NCBI GenBank assembly: GCA_017694995.1 | Contig: JADIMB010000006.1 | Location: 1-38,461, forward strand | DNA: 38,461 nucleotides | DNA from: Candidatus Cryptobacteroides faecavium | Lineage (GTDB): Bacteria > Bacteroidota > Bacteroidia > Bacteroidales > UBA932 | Reading direction: 5' to 3' | In this document: piece after piece, positions 25,974 through 36,420 of the stretch | Numbering within the stretch: the first letter of the stretch is position 1 | Layout of the letters: every line of letters starts with the position of its first letter | The notes under the pieces: generated by a model | Told to the model about the DNA's origin: nothing | The model's database searches: none | Seen by the model: the letters and a program-made list of their open reading frames with translations, nothing else | Made by a program: the position numbers and the translations under genes

Positions 25974-27413
25974 CTACAGCCCGAACGAGAACAGGTTGAT
26001 CCCGTCGTAAACCGAGCTGACGATTCCCAGCAGGAGGATTCCGGCCAGGCACAGAACCAGGCTGATGCGGGTGCTGCAGTCGCTGCGGAAAGCGGCGACA
26101 GGGGAGTCGTTAGGGGTGATGAACATGGCCTTGACCACCAGCAGGTAGTAGTACAGCGAGATCACAGTATTTATCAAAGCTATGAACACCAGCACGTGGA
26201 AGCCCTCCTGGAAAGCCGCGGCGAACACGAAGAATTTCGAGAAGAAGCCTGCGAAAGGAGGTATCCCCGCCAGGGAGAACAGGGCGAGCGTCATCACCAC
26301 GGCGAGCTTGGGGTTTGTCCTGTAAAGGCCGTTGTAGTCCGACATGTTCACCTTGCCGCCGCTGTGCTGCTCGACTGTGGATATGACCCCGAATGCCGCC
26401 AGGTTGGCCGCCAGATATACCAGCACATAGAATATCAGGGATGTCATTCCGAACGACGAGCCGCTTATCACCGCCAGCATGATGTATCCTGCCTGCGAGA
26501 TGGACGAGAAGGCGAGGAAGCGCTTGAGGTCCTGCTGCCTTACGGCAAAGAGGTTGGCCACAGTGATGCTGAGGATGATCACCGCATAGAGGACCGTCTG
26601 CCACTGCTCCACCATAGGGGCGAATACCTTCACCAGTACGGCCATCAGCACGAACGCCGCAGAGCCTTTGGAGATGACTGAAAGGTATGATGTCACGGCA
26701 GTCGGGGCGCCCTGGTATGTGTCTGCGGTCCACAGGTGGAACGGTACCAGTGAAATCTTGAACCCCAGGCCGGAGAAGAAGAACACGAAGGCCATTATCT
26801 GCAGGGCTGAGCCTGTAAGGTGCTGTGGCATGTCACTGAAGTAGAGTGTGCCGCATGTGCCGTACAGGAAAGAGATCCCGTAGAGCATCAGCCCGCTTGC
26901 GAAAAGCGCGCTGAGGATGAACTTCGCCCCGGCCTCGGCCGAGTTCTTCTTGTATTTGTCGAACGCCACCAGGCATGCCATAGGCACGGATGCCAGTTCC
27001 ATTCCTATGAAGAACATCAGGAAGTGCCCTGCGCTGATCATGAAGAACATGCCCAGAAGGGTGGAGAGCGTCAGCACATAGAATTCCCCTCTCTTGAACT
27101 CTGTGTCTTCCCTCTTGAGCCAGGTTTCCGCCTGGAGCAGCACGATGAGAGTGCCTGCGGCCAGCACCGCCTTGATGATGCTGTGTACAGGATCGTATGA
27201 ATACATCCCGCCGAACACCTCCCCGGATTCCTTGGGGAACGAGATGACGCATGCTGCCGTGCAGGCGAGCATCAGGACGGTCATCAGCGGATTGAAGAGT
27301 TTCCGCGCACTCTTTCCTGCAATCAGGTCATACAGGAATGTGATTACAATAGCTGCCATCAGGGCAAGCTCCGGACGCATATATATCAGTATTCCAGAAA
27401 AATCCATGTCCAT
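25974..27413 (-). CDS. nuoN: NADH-quinone oxidoreductase (complex I) subunit N
   Basis: This 479-residue antiporter-like membrane subunit of complex I is one of the three large proton- or ion-translocating subunits. About 13-14 membrane helices are predicted. The core stretch [20 protein letters not shown] and the later [17 protein letters not shown] are the family hallmarks, with the conserved Lys in the first and the KRFLAFSSI block in the second. The start codon ATG at 27413 overlaps nothing and follows the nuoM stop by 1 bp. It is the last gene of the nuo cluster, and its end faces the dehydrogenase-like gene. Confidence 0.93.
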   Translation of the reverse strand: MDMDFSGILIYMRPELALMAAIVITFLYDLIAGKSARKLFNPLMTVLMLACTAACVISFPKESGEVFGGMYSYDPVHSIIKAVLAAGTLIVLLQAETWLKREDTEFKRGEFYVLTLSTLLGMFFMISAGHFLMFFIGMELASVPMACLVAFDKYKKNSAEAGAKFILSALFASGLMLYGISFLYGTCGTLYFSDMPQHLTGSALQIMAFVFFFSGLGFKISLVPFHLWTADTYQGAPTAVTSYLSVISKGSAAFVLMAVLVKVFAPMVEQWQTVLYAVIILSITVANLFAVRQQDLKRFLAFSSISQAGYIMLAVISGSSFGMTSLIFYVLVYLAANLAAFGVISTVEQHSGGKVNMSDYNGLYRTNPKLAVVMTLALFSLAGIPPFAGFFSKFFVFAAAFQEGFHVLVFIALINTVISLYYYLLVVKAMFITPNDSPVAAFRSDCSTRISLVLCLAGILLLGIVSSVYDGINLFSFGL

Positions 27414-27414
27414 T

Positions 27415-28899
27415 TCAGTTCAAGATGTGAGAAATTACAGTCGTTACGCCCTGCTGTATGAGGTCGCTCATCCACAGCGGCGAGAGTCCCAGGCCTGCAA
27501 TCGCGACAATCAGTATCACTACCGCGAGTTTCTCGTCCCAGGTGGCGTCAGTGAGCTTCAGGTGCTCGGGGTTGGTGCATGTGCCGTAGAGTATCTTCCC
27601 TATGAGGCGGAGTATATAGACAGCCGTTATCACTATAGATGTGCAGGCTATCACAGTCACCACGCGGTGGAAGGTGTCATTCTCCATGAAAGCTCCGTTG
27701 AATATGGTCATCTCGGCTACGAAACCGCTCAGTCCGGGGAGGCCGAGGTTGGCCAGACCTGCGATGACATAGCATACGGACAGGAACGGCATTATCCTCA
27801 TCAGTCCGCTCAGCTCCCTGATATCCCTTGTATGGGTACGCCCGTAGATCATGCCGATCAGGGCGAAGAAGAGGGCTGTCATCAGGCCGTGGCTCAGCAT
27901 CTGGAGCACTGCACCCGTTGCGGCGGTGGTGTTCATCATCAGTATGGCGAAGAGCACCAGTCCGCAGTGCGAAACGGACGAGTATGCGTTGATGTACTTG
28001 AGGTCTGTCTGCACGCAGGCTGAGAACGCCCCGTAGACCACTGAGATGGTAGTGAGTATGATGAATATCCAGCTGAGCTCCTGTGCGGCGTCAGGCAGGA
28101 GGAACATCGCTACACGGAAGCAGCCGTATCCCCCCAGCTTCATCAGCACCCCTGCGTGGAGCATCGAGACCGCGGTAGGGGCCGATGCGTGGCCGTCCGG
28201 GCTCCATGTGTGGAACGGGAACAGCGCCCCGAGCACTCCGAACCCGATGAAGATTATCGGGAACCAGATGCGCTGGAGGTTCATCGGGATATTGTGCATC
28301 TGTGCGATTTCCATGATGTTCATGGTAGTGGCTCCGGCTCCGAAGTATATGCCCAGGATGCCTATCAGCAGAAGCGCGGACCCGCCCATCAGCATCAGTG
28401 TCAGCTTCATGGCCGAATATTCCTTGCGTCCGCTTCCCCATACTCCGATGAGCAGGTACATCGGGATGAGGGCCACTTCGTAGAACATGAACATGGTGAA
28501 GAGGTCAAGCGAGATGAAGAATCCGAACACACCTACGCTCAACAGGCAGAACCACATGAAGAACTCCTTGACGTTGACCTTCATCTGCCATGAGGCGAAA
28601 GTGCCGGTGAAGACTATGATTGCGGAAAGCAGTATCATGGCGACGGAGATGCCGTCCACTCCCACCGAGTAATGGATGTTGAGCGGTGCATACCACATGA
28701 AGCTGTCTGTGAGGAGCATGTCGGCGGTCTCGCCGCTGCTTCTCAGTCCGATGAAATGCAGCACAAGGTATATGGCGAGTACCAGCAGGGCTGATGCCCC
28801 GGTCACCATGACAGTGTGGATATGTCTGGTGTTCCGGGCTGCCCAGAGCCCCAGCATCATCAGAAGCGGTATCGCCGGGAAAAGTGACAATATATTCAT
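27415..28899 (-). CDS. nuoM: Complex I subunit M
   Basis: This 494-residue antiporter-like subunit sits in the membrane arm between L and N. The stretch [20 protein letters not shown], and after it the [14 protein letters not shown] block, are the standard M signature, including the essential Lys in [25 protein letters not shown] is the second conserved helix. Its length is typical. It starts 18 bp after the nuoL stop and ends 1 bp before nuoN. Confidence 0.94.
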   Translation of the reverse strand: MNILSLFPAIPLLMMLGLWAARNTRHIHTVMVTGASALLVLAIYLVLHFIGLRSSGETADMLLTDSFMWYAPLNIHYSVGVDGISVAMILLSAIIVFTGTFASWQMKVNVKEFFMWFCLLSVGVFGFFISLDLFTMFMFYEVALIPMYLLIGVWGSGRKEYSAMKLTLMLMGGSALLLIGILGIYFGAGATTMNIMEIAQMHNIPMNLQRIWFPIIFIGFGVLGALFPFHTWSPDGHASAPTAVSMLHAGVLMKLGGYGCFRVAMFLLPDAAQELSWIFIILTTISVVYGAFSACVQTDLKYINAYSSVSHCGLVLFAILMMNTTAATGAVLQMLSHGLMTALFFALIGMIYGRTHTRDIRELSGLMRIMPFLSVCYVIAGLANLGLPGLSGFVAEMTIFNGAFMENDTFHRVVTVIACTSIVITAVYILRLIGKILYGTCTNPEHLKLTDATWDEKLAVVILIVAIAGLGLSPLWMSDLIQQGVTTVISHILN

Positions 28900-28917
28900 G
28901 ATCAGATTCTCTTGTTA

Positions 28918-30807
28918 TCAGATTAAAAGCAACATGACGACCAGACATAGCGCCCCGCCCAGGAACCAGATGCAGTATTTCTGCACGTTCCCGCTCTGCA
29001 GCTGGCGGATGGCCCATGAGGATTTCTGCGTGATGGTGGCAAGCAGGTTCATGAACCCGTCCACGATATGCCTGTCGAACCAGGCTATCGGGGTGGAGAT
29101 GCATGCGAATATGATCCTGTGGGTGACGAACTGGTATATCTCGTCTATATAGAAACGGTGGTATGCAGCCTTGTGGAGCCCGCTGAACCTTGCGGCCAGG
29201 GAATCCGCCACCTTCCTGTCCTCGCGGAGATACATCCATGTGGCCAGTGCAATGCCCGCCACCGCCACGCAGACGCTGATGGCTGCCACGCTTGCGTCGA
29301 TGTGGATGTCATAGGCCTGCCCGTTGCTGCTGACGAAGCGACCGAACGGAATGAAACCTGCCACGAGGGTCACCAGTGCAAGGAACACCAGAGGGAAGGT
29401 CATGCTCCCAGGAGCCTCGTGCGGAGTGTGCGCTGCGTGGAGCTCCTTGTTTTCCTTGCCCCAGAATATGCAGTAGTAGAGACGGAACATGTAGAATGCG
29501 GTGAGGCCTGCGATGAATGTCATCACTCCACCCATAAGAGGGCTGAACCTGAAGCATGCGGCCAGGATCTCGTCCTTGGAGAAGAACCCGCTCAGCGGCC
29601 AGATACCCGCGATGGCGAGGCATGCGATAAGGAATGTCACATGCGTCACCGGCATGTATTTGCGCAGCCCGCCCATCGTGGACATCTCGTTCGAGTGGAC
29701 CGCGTGGATGATGCATCCTGCGCCCAGGAAGAGCAGGGCCTTGAACATAGCGTGTGTGAAGAGGTGGAACATGGAGGCCATGTATCCCAGGCCGCCCTCG
29801 TGCGGGTCGGCCGACGTGCATACTCCCAGGGCCACTATCATGAAGCCTATCTGCGATATGGTACTGAATGCCAGCACCCTCTTTATGTCGCTCTGGACGC
29901 ACGCCACCACAGCGGCATAGAGGGCCGTGAATGCGCCCACGTATGCGGTGATGTGCAGGACCTCAGGCGCATACCCTATGAACAGAGGGAACATCCTTGC
30001 CACCAGGTATACACCGGCCACGACCATTGTCGCGGCATGGATGAGGGCGGATACCGGGGTCGGGCCCTCCATCGCGTCCGGGAGCCAGATGTGCAGAGGG
30101 AACATGGCGCTCTTGCCTGCCCCTCCGATGAACATCAGCCCGAGGGCCAGCGGGAGCATGGTCTTCGCCACTCCCATCACGGAAGAGTCCGGAGTGAATG
30201 AGAACGACTGTGTATAGTATCCGTATATGAGTATTCCTATCAGGAAGCCCAGGTCTGCGAACCTTGTGACTATGAATGCCTTCTTGGAAGCGGCGATCGC
30301 TTCTTTCCTTGTATAGTAGAACCCTATCAGAAGGTATGAGCTGACTCCCACCAGCTCCCAGAAGATGTACATCTGGAAGATGTTGGTGGCTACTACCAGT
30401 CCCAGCATGCTCATGGTGAAGAGCGACAGGAAGGCATAGTATCTCTGGAAGCCCCGTTCCCCTTTCATGTATCCGAAAGAGTAGATGTGCACCATCAGCG
30501 AGACCGTCGAGATCACCACCAGCATCATCACCGAGATAGGGTCCAGCATGAACCCCAGGTCGATGTGGAGGCTGCCTCCGAACGGGAGCCATACCGTGTT
30601 CCATGCCGTGACCTGCGGGAACACTCCGGAAGCGTCCCTGCCGGCGCTGAAATACAGGTAGGCGGTCGCATAGCACAGAATAGCCACAACTCCTGTGACT
30701 GCAGTGCCTGCAGCCCCGGCCACTACAGGTTTGAGCTTTGTCCCGAGCAGCCCGAGGAGGACGAAGCTCAGAAACGGAAGCAGAAGTATCAGTACTGTAT
30801 AATCCAT
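28918..30807 (-). CDS. nuoL: Complex I subunit L
   Basis: This 629-residue protein is the distal antiporter-like subunit, with the C-terminal extension that forms the long lateral helix along the membrane arm. Signature blocks are FWELVGVSSYLLIGFYY, SAMFPLHIWLPDAMEGPTPV, ALIHAATMVVAGVYLVAR and RVLAFSTISQIGFMIVALG. The length is close to the usual 610-650. It lies 24 bp downstream of nuoK, so it is in the same transcript. Confidence 0.95.
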   Translation of the reverse strand: MDYTVLILLLPFLSFVLLGLLGTKLKPVVAGAAGTAVTGVVAILCYATAYLYFSAGRDASGVFPQVTAWNTVWLPFGGSLHIDLGFMLDPISVMMLVVISTVSLMVHIYSFGYMKGERGFQRYYAFLSLFTMSMLGLVVATNIFQMYIFWELVGVSSYLLIGFYYTRKEAIAASKKAFIVTRFADLGFLIGILIYGYYTQSFSFTPDSSVMGVAKTMLPLALGLMFIGGAGKSAMFPLHIWLPDAMEGPTPVSALIHAATMVVAGVYLVARMFPLFIGYAPEVLHITAYVGAFTALYAAVVACVQSDIKRVLAFSTISQIGFMIVALGVCTSADPHEGGLGYMASMFHLFTHAMFKALLFLGAGCIIHAVHSNEMSTMGGLRKYMPVTHVTFLIACLAIAGIWPLSGFFSKDEILAACFRFSPLMGGVMTFIAGLTAFYMFRLYYCIFWGKENKELHAAHTPHEAPGSMTFPLVFLALVTLVAGFIPFGRFVSSNGQAYDIHIDASVAAISVCVAVAGIALATWMYLREDRKVADSLAARFSGLHKAAYHRFYIDEIYQFVTHRIIFACISTPIAWFDRHIVDGFMNLLATITQKSSWAIRQLQSGNVQKYCIWFLGGALCLVVMLLLI

Positions 30808-30831
30808 AATTTCAATCTTGTTGTCGTTACT

Positions 30832-31140
30832 CTACCACTTCATGCCGCGCAGGTTCTTCACCTGGATGTTCTTCATGTTGCGGTAAATGTTGATTATTAT
30901 AGCTATAGCCACAGCTGTCTCCGCCGCGCTGATCCCTATGGCGAACAGCGTGAAGAAGAATCCTTCGAGCTGTCCCGGGAAAAGGAACCTGTTGAATACG
31001 GCGAAATTGATGTCCACCGAGTTGAGGATCAGCTCCACGGAAATGAGCATCGCCAGAAGGTTGCGCCGGGTGAGGAACCCGTAGATTCCCACGAACATCA
31101 TTATCGTGGATACGATCAGGTAATATTCCATTGGTATCAT
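30832..31140 (-). CDS. nuoK: Complex I subunit K
   Basis: This 102-residue membrane subunit of three helices is homologous to ND4L. The N-terminus MIPMEYYLIV and the GIYGFLTRRNLLAMLISVEL block carry the conserved Glu of helix 2. AIGISAAETAVAIAIIINIYR carries the Glu/Ala pattern of helix 3. Length and start are canonical. It is 14 bp after the nuoJ stop. Confidence 0.95.
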   Translation of the reverse strand: MIPMEYYLIVSTIMMFVGIYGFLTRRNLLAMLISVELILNSVDINFAVFNRFLFPGQLEGFFFTLFAIGISAAETAVAIAIIINIYRNMKNIQVKNLRGMKW

Positions 31141-31154
31141 GTGACTGTCTCCTT

Positions 31155-31664
31155 TTATCTTTTTCTGGCTATCATTATCCCGCCCACTATGCAGGCAAGC
31201 AGCAGCACGCTTATCACCTCGAAAGGAAGCACGAAGCCGAACTTGTCCCCGCTCATGAGGGCATGGCCTATGGTACGGACGGAAAGTTCGCCATGCTCGA
31301 AGTGCGATGGCAGGAAATCATGCTTCAGTGTGATGAACAGGCACAGGCCGAGCGCCACTACTGTGGATACGAGCCCTGCCGCAAGTTTACCTTTCTTCAG
31401 TTTCTCAGCCTGGTCACCTTCGCTCGAGGTCAGCAGGATCGAGAACACGTAGAGCACCGTGATGCCGCCTGCATACACAAGCAGCTGTACAGCCCCCAGG
31501 AAAGAATAGTTGAGCTGGAAATAGATTCCCGCAGTCCCGAACAGCACGAACAGCAGGTAGGTGGCAGCTCTCAGTATCCTTTTGGTCGTCACCGCCAGGA
31601 TCGCGCTCACCGTTATGAAGACGGCGAGCACTGTGAATACTATAAGGTCAAGAGTTATTTCCAT
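31155..31664 (-). CDS. nuoJ: Complex I subunit J
   Basis: This 169-residue membrane subunit has five helices and is homologous to ND6. The ATG at 31664 (MEITLDLIVFTVLAVF) is chosen over the longer open frame to 31787, because the longer form would overlap nuoI and has no helix at its start. The AATYLLFVLFGTAGIYFQL helix, with the conserved GxxY-type pi-bulge region, identifies the family. It starts 2 bp after the nuoI stop. Confidence 0.93.
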   Translation of the reverse strand: MEITLDLIVFTVLAVFITVSAILAVTTKRILRAATYLLFVLFGTAGIYFQLNYSFLGAVQLLVYAGGITVLYVFSILLTSSEGDQAEKLKKGKLAAGLVSTVVALGLCLFITLKHDFLPSHFEHGELSVRTIGHALMSGDKFGFVLPFEVISVLLLACIVGGIMIARKR

Positions 31665-31666
31665 AG

Positions 31667-32107
31667 CTATTGTTTGTTCAGAGTTTTGACAAGTTTGGAC
31701 CTTGTGAACACCGCGTGCTCGAAAGACGTGGAGAATTCTATCGCCCCGTGCGGGCATGCATTCACGCACAGGTGGCAGAACATGCATGACCCCAGGTCAT
31801 ATTCGTATCTGACCAGACGCTTCTTCTTCTTGCCGGTCTCCGGATCTTCCACCATCTCCGAAGTAATCCTGATGGAATTGTTGGGACAGGCCATCTGGCA
31901 CAGGCCGCAGGCGATGCACTTGTTGTTCCCGTCGCCGTCCGCAGGCATGGTCAGTTCCCCGCAGAACCTGTCGTTCATTTTGAGTGTCGCCCTGTTTTCC
32001 GGATACTGCTCGGTGATCTTCTTTGTGAAATACTCCTTCCAGGTCACCTTCAGGCCGGTCAGCAGAGACCCGATACCGTTGAAAAGTCCTTTTATATAAT
32101 TACCCAT
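31667..32107 (-). CDS. nuoI: Complex I subunit I, two [4Fe-4S] clusters
   Basis: This 146-residue iron-sulfur subunit carries clusters N6a and N6b in the connecting arm. Two CxxCxxCxxxCP motifs are complete: CIACGLCQMACP (C64, C67, C70, C74) and CMFCHLCVNACP (C108, C111, C114, C118). A basic stretch, GKKKKR (92-97), lies between them. The start at 32107 is 3 bp after the nuoH stop. Confidence 0.95.
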   Translation of the reverse strand: MGNYIKGLFNGIGSLLTGLKVTWKEYFTKKITEQYPENRATLKMNDRFCGELTMPADGDGNNKCIACGLCQMACPNNSIRITSEMVEDPETGKKKKRLVRYEYDLGSCMFCHLCVNACPHGAIEFSTSFEHAVFTRSKLVKTLNKQ

Positions 32108-32110
32108 GGC

Positions 32111-33187
32111 TTAAAAATGCAATTTGAATACGACTACAATCACCATCAGCAGAAGGTTCACCAGCCCGATCGGGACAAGGTATTTCCATTCCAGTGTAAG
32201 GATCTGGTCGATCCTCAGCCTCGGGAATGTCCACTTTATCCACATCAGGAGCCAGACCACGAAGAGCGCCTTCGCGAAGAACCAGATGAATCCCGGGATA
32301 TAGTCCATCACCGCGTTGAACCCGTCCAGCCCCGGGATGTGCAGAGGCATCCATCCCCCGAGGAAGATTGTGGCCGCAATGCTTGAGACTATGAAGAGGT
32401 TCACGAACTCGGCCACGTAGAAAAGGCCGAAGTGCATGCCGGAATACTCCGTATGGTAGCCCGCTGTAAGCTCGGACTCCGCCTCAGGGAGGTCGAACGG
32501 CCCCCTGTTCACCTCGGCGTTGCCGGCGATAAGATATATTATGAACGCTATTACGGCAGGTATGTGCCCTTTGAATATGAACCATCCGTCAGCCTGCCGC
32601 ATGACGATTTCAGAGAACTGCATCGTGTCGGTTAGGACAATGATGGTAAGGATTGAAAGGCCGATTGAAAGCTCGTAGCTTATCATCTGCGCCCCGCTTC
32701 GCATGGCCCCGATGAGGGAGAATTTGTTGTTGGAGCTCCATCCGGCCAGAAGGATGCCCACCACTCCGATGGAGGACGCCGCCATGAAGAACATCACGCC
32801 GACATTGAAGTCCAGGATCTCCAGCCCACGGCTGACCGGGATGCAGGCAAAAGCCATCACGGATGCCAGGATTACGATATACGGTGCGAGGTTGTAGAGG
32901 AACTTGTCTGAATGTCTTATGGTTATGATCTCCTTGGTGAGCATCTTGAATACGTCGCAGAAGACCTGGAGGGAGCCCTGCGGCCCTACCCTCATAGGCC
33001 CGAGGCGGCACTGGAATGCCGCGCAGACCTTGCGCTCCATGTAGATCATGATGATGGCTATCACGACATACAGCAACAGCAGGCATATCCCTATCGCCAC
33101 GCATTCCAGGAATATCGCCAGGCCCTCCGGCATCAGCGCCGTCAGCTGGCTGTGGATCCATGATGTCCAGATTCCAAAATCAAACAT
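32111..33187 (-). CDS. nuoH: Complex I subunit H
   Basis: This 358-residue membrane subunit forms the quinone-access site together with NuoB and NuoD. The cytoplasmic loop QCRLGPMRVGPQGSLQVF, the ELSIGLSILTIIVL helix and the NRGPFDLPEAESELTAGYHT block with its conserved acidic residues are diagnostic. Unlike the other nuo genes it does not follow its neighbour closely: 294 bp, mostly occupied by the intergenic repeat, separate it from nuoCD. It may therefore have a promoter of its own. Confidence 0.95.
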   Translation of the reverse strand: MFDFGIWTSWIHSQLTALMPEGLAIFLECVAIGICLLLLYVVIAIIMIYMERKVCAAFQCRLGPMRVGPQGSLQVFCDVFKMLTKEIITIRHSDKFLYNLAPYIVILASVMAFACIPVSRGLEILDFNVGVMFFMAASSIGVVGILLAGWSSNNKFSLIGAMRSGAQMISYELSIGLSILTIIVLTDTMQFSEIVMRQADGWFIFKGHIPAVIAFIIYLIAGNAEVNRGPFDLPEAESELTAGYHTEYSGMHFGLFYVAEFVNLFIVSSIAATIFLGGWMPLHIPGLDGFNAVMDYIPGFIWFFAKALFVVWLLMWIKWTFPRLRIDQILTLEWKYLVPIGLVNLLLMVIVVVFKLHF

Positions 33188-33216
33188 GTTGGTTTATTCT
33201 TTTAAGTTAATAATTC

Positions 33217-33470
33217 AACGTCAGTTCGACGAATTTATGTTTAACAATATTATATAAAAATCAATATTTTATCATTTATGACCGGAATCCGTCACACTGA
33301 CGTTAATGATTAAACTGACGTTTAATCCTAGGGTCTACCCCCAGTCACCTGCGGTGACGGCCCCGGTGGGGCATGCGGCTCCGCTTCTCTCCGCCGGCAC
33401 CTGCGCTGCTTCGGTTCCCATGCAGGGAACCTCGCTGACGCTCCGGTGCGGCCCTGAAGGGCCTTACCAT
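33217..33470 (-). repeat. Intergenic multi-hairpin repeat, long copy B, inside the nuo cluster
   Basis: On the minus strand this copy has the same order as copy A at 9341-9510: GGCCC hairpin (33450-33463), GCCCC hairpin (33360-33372), GTCACC hairpin (33344-33358), then the AT-rich part. That part includes the 37-bp block 33217-33253, identical to 9471-9507. It has an extra segment of about 55 bp with a fourth hairpin, GGTTCCC-ATGCA-GGGAACC (33413-33431), and a longer AT spacer (about 33254-33290). Its AT-rich end points toward nuoH, 30 bp before the ATG. No gene is present in the gap. Confidence 0.75.
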
Positions 33471-33481
33471 CAATATCCGTT

Positions 33482-35110
33482 TTATCTGTCGATGTCAGGT
33501 ACGACATAGTCGAGGGTGCCTCCGATGGCGATAAGGTCCGCTATCTTGGCATTCCTGGATATGGTGTCGATGCATGAGACAAGTGGAAGTCCCGTGGAGC
33601 GGAACTTCAGCCTGTAAGGGGACTTGTCCCCGCGGCTTTCGATGTAGACGCCGAACTCTCCGCGGCTGCCTTCCACTGCCGAATACCAGCTGCCTTCCGG
33701 AAGCTTGATGACAGGCTTTGTCTTTATGAGGTATTCCCCCTCGGGGATATTGTCGACAAGAGTCTCTATGATGTTGAGGCTCTCTTCTATTTCCTTGATC
33801 CTCACCATGTAGCGGTCGAAGCAGTCTCCTTTGCCCAGGACGATTTCCTTGAAGTCCAGCTTGCCGTACATCGCATAGGGATGTCTCTTGCGCACGTCGC
33901 AGGCCCAGCCTGAGGCTCTTCCCGTACCTCCTGTGGCTCCGAAGGAGACCGCGTCCTCGCGGCTCAGTATGCCTGTGCCGATGAGCCTCTGCCTGGCGAT
34001 GACATTGCCGGTGAATATGTCATGGTACTCCTGCATCTTCGGACGCATGTACCTGATGAATTCCTTGACTTTCTTCACGAAGTCCGGGTGGATGTCCGCC
34101 TGGACTCCTCCGATACGGTTGTAGGTCTGGATAAGACGTCCTCCGGTGGTCTGCTCCAGTATCTCCAGGACTTTCTCCCTGTCCCTGAATCCGAGGAAGA
34201 ACACCTCCAGTGCACCCATGTCCTGGGCGAGGCAGGCTGTGAAGAGCAGGTGGGAGTCGATCCTCTGGAGCTCGTCCATGATGGTCCTTATGTACTGTAT
34301 CCTCTCTGACACTTCCAGCCCCATGGCCTTCTCGATGCACATGCACAGGGCATGGCGGTTCTGCATCGCTCCCAGATAGTCTAGCCTGTCGGTGAATCCC
34401 AGGGTCTGCGGATATGTCGACATCTCGCATATCTTCTCGATTCCCCTGTGGATATATCCGCAGTGCACGTCCAGCTTCTTGATGATCTCGCCTTCGAGAG
34501 ATACCCTGAAGCGGAGTACGCCATGTGTGGCCGGATGCTGAGGTCCGATGTTGATCACATATTCCTGGTCTTCGAAGAGCGGGTGCCTCTTGAGTATATA
34601 GCTCCCGTCCTTGGTCATGATGTAGCTCGGGGACTCGTCCAGCGCCTCCTCGTTCTCCATGTTAAGCGGATTGAGTGACATGTCGTAGTCCTTGCGCAGA
34701 GGGTAGCCTTCCCAGTCGTCCCTGAGATACAGCCTCCTCATGTCGGGATGCCCTATGAACTTGATCCCGAAGAAGTCATACGCCTCCCTTTCGTTGAAGT
34801 CGGCCGCTTTCCATAGGTCATGCACTGACGGTATGCCGGGGTTCTCCCTGTCCGGGTCTGCCGTGCTGACAACGATGTTCTCGCCTGTGGATGTGTTCTC
34901 CAGATGATAGACGCATCCCAGCCCGTCTTCTCCCCAGTCGACACCTGTAAGGCTGCGCAGGAAGTCGAAGCCTTCCCTGTTCCTGAGCTCCTCGGCCAGG
35001 TGGCGGAATGAGCTTGCCGGGACTTTGAACATCCCTTCACCGGCATCTGACCATACAGCCCCGGGCTCTATGGCGGCGATTCTTTCTTTTATGTCGATAT
35101 TGTTCTCCAT
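33482..35110 (-). CDS. nuoCD: Complex I fused subunit C/D
   Basis: This 542-residue protein fuses the 30-kDa and 49-kDa subunits of the connecting arm, as in enterobacteria and Bacteroidota. Residues about 1-150 are NuoC, with the signature DFNEREAYDFFGIKFIGH (104-121) and then the DWEGYPLRKDY end. Residues about 180-542 are NuoD, with GPQHPATHG (189-197), the HCGYIHRGIEKI block and the C-terminal VPDIDR. NuoD lines the quinone pocket with its His residues. In E. coli the genes nuoE, nuoF and nuoG follow here; in this window the next gene is nuoH and no NADH-binding module is encoded. Confidence 0.95.
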   Translation of the reverse strand: MENNIDIKERIAAIEPGAVWSDAGEGMFKVPASSFRHLAEELRNREGFDFLRSLTGVDWGEDGLGCVYHLENTSTGENIVVSTADPDRENPGIPSVHDLWKAADFNEREAYDFFGIKFIGHPDMRRLYLRDDWEGYPLRKDYDMSLNPLNMENEEALDESPSYIMTKDGSYILKRHPLFEDQEYVINIGPQHPATHGVLRFRVSLEGEIIKKLDVHCGYIHRGIEKICEMSTYPQTLGFTDRLDYLGAMQNRHALCMCIEKAMGLEVSERIQYIRTIMDELQRIDSHLLFTACLAQDMGALEVFFLGFRDREKVLEILEQTTGGRLIQTYNRIGGVQADIHPDFVKKVKEFIRYMRPKMQEYHDIFTGNVIARQRLIGTGILSREDAVSFGATGGTGRASGWACDVRKRHPYAMYGKLDFKEIVLGKGDCFDRYMVRIKEIEESLNIIETLVDNIPEGEYLIKTKPVIKLPEGSWYSAVEGSRGEFGVYIESRGDKSPYRLKFRSTGLPLVSCIDTISRNAKIADLIAIGGTLDYVVPDIDR

Positions 35111-35156
35111 AATTCGTCTTTTTAAGTGCTGTCAGGCCTTCCGGCCGTGACAATGC

Positions 35157-35807
35157 TCAAGCCAGTCCTGACTCGTCGTATTCCTTATAATCCTCTGTCT
35201 TGTTTGTGTCTTCCCTCATCAGTCTCTCGTACTCTTTTTCGCTGATGCCCTTGTTCACACCTCCCAGGAACCTCTGGGCCTTGACTTTACGCTGCAGCTG
35301 CATGAGCCCGTAAAGCATGGCTTCAGGTCTTGGCGGGCAGCCCGGGATGTAGACATCCACAGGGATTATCTTGTCCACACCGTTCACCACATGGTAGGAT
35401 TTCTGGAACGGGCCGCCGCTGATGGCGCATCCTCCTGTGGCCACTACATATTTCGGGTCGGCCATCTGGTCGTAAAGACGTTTCAGCACAGGGGCCATCT
35501 TGTTGGTGATGGTGCCTGCGACCATGATGAAGTCGGCCTGTCTCGGCGAGGCTCTCGCGACTTCAAACCCGAACCGGGCGAAATCATAGCGGGCGGCTCC
35601 TATCGCCATGAATTCGATGCCACAGCAGCTTGTGGCGAAAGTAAGAGGCCAGAGACTGTTGCTGCGTCCCCATTCAATCACATTGTCCAGACAGCCCACA
35701 ATGACATTCGTGCCGTTCTCACGAAGTTCCTTGAGCATCTGTTCGATGTATTCGTTGTCGTTGAAATCCTCGTATTTCATCGACTTTATGTCGACATTCC
35801 TTTTCAT
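35157..35807 (-). CDS. nuoB: Complex I subunit B, cluster N2
   Basis: This 216-residue iron-sulfur subunit holds the terminal cluster N2 that reduces quinone. The four ligands are visible: the tandem pair C61-C62 in [11 protein letters not shown]127 in [10 protein letters not shown] and C157 in [10 protein letters not shown]. The C-terminal tail of about 40 residues is polar and ends in an acidic DYKEYDESG stretch. It follows nuoA after a 126-bp gap and precedes nuoCD by 46 bp, in which a GGCCTTCCGGCC hairpin is the only feature noticed. Confidence 0.95.
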   Translation of the reverse strand: MKRNVDIKSMKYEDFNDNEYIEQMLKELRENGTNVIVGCLDNVIEWGRSNSLWPLTFATSCCGIEFMAIGAARYDFARFGFEVARASPRQADFIMVAGTITNKMAPVLKRLYDQMADPKYVVATGGCAISGGPFQKSYHVVNGVDKIIPVDVYIPGCPPRPEAMLYGLMQLQRKVKAQRFLGGVNKGISEKEYERLMREDTNKTEDYKEYDESGLA

Positions 35808-35933
35808 AACAGTATAAGGATCAGTATTTCTAATTCAAAATTTCATTGATGACGCGGCCATCAGCGTCGGGCAGGCCGGTGCCTGAAGAAGCCGTTTCCC
35901 TTGTTCACGCGGTTTCAGGATGCCCCTCTCTGC

Positions 35934-36284
35934 CTATTTCCATTCGAGGGCTCCTTTCCGCCATGCGTATGCAAGGCCGAGGACAAGGATGAGCAGGAAG
36001 AACAGCACGCTCACAAGCCCGTATATGCCCAGGTCCTGGACTACGGCGGCCCAGGCAAACAGGAATACGGTCTCCACGTCGAACATCAGGAACAGGATGG
36101 CGAAAAGATAATATCCGACCTTGAACTGCATCCACGATTTCCCGCGTGTCGGGATGCCGCACTCGTACGCCTCTCCTTTCTGCGGGTTATAGGACCTTGG
36201 CGCGACAGCTTTCGCGATTCCTACGGCGGCTGCCACAATCGCGATGGCTATCAGTATCACTACTACCAATAATACGAAATTCAT
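35934..36284 (-). CDS. nuoA: Complex I subunit A
   Basis: This 116-residue membrane subunit has three helices and is homologous to ND3. The loop KGEAYECGIPTRGKSWMQF contains the conserved Cys of the TM1-TM2 loop, and FLMFDVETVFLFAWA is the TM2 signature with its acidic pair. The ATG at 36284 (MNFVLLVVV) is preferred to a GTG two codons upstream. It is the first gene of the cluster. No clear TAnnTTTG box was found in the 170 bp upstream. Confidence 0.94.
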   Translation of the reverse strand: MNFVLLVVVILIAIAIVAAAVGIAKAVAPRSYNPQKGEAYECGIPTRGKSWMQFKVGYYLFAILFLMFDVETVFLFAWAAVVQDLGIYGLVSVLFFLLILVLGLAYAWRKGALEWK

Positions 36285-36420
36285 GATCACTATGTTTTAA
36301 ACTCCGTTTGAACTGTTTTCCAATCATTGCGCTTATGTAAAGGCGGACAGTCTCCTGCCAGGCCGTTACACGGCTTAACATGGGGCCAGCCTTCCTTAAC
36401 GGGAAGGGAAAGGCCGTAAA

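Noticed and set aside
31665..31787. Longer NuoJ reaching 31787
   Set aside because: It would overlap nuoI by about 120 bp and add a Cys/Arg-rich segment that is merely nuoI read in another frame.
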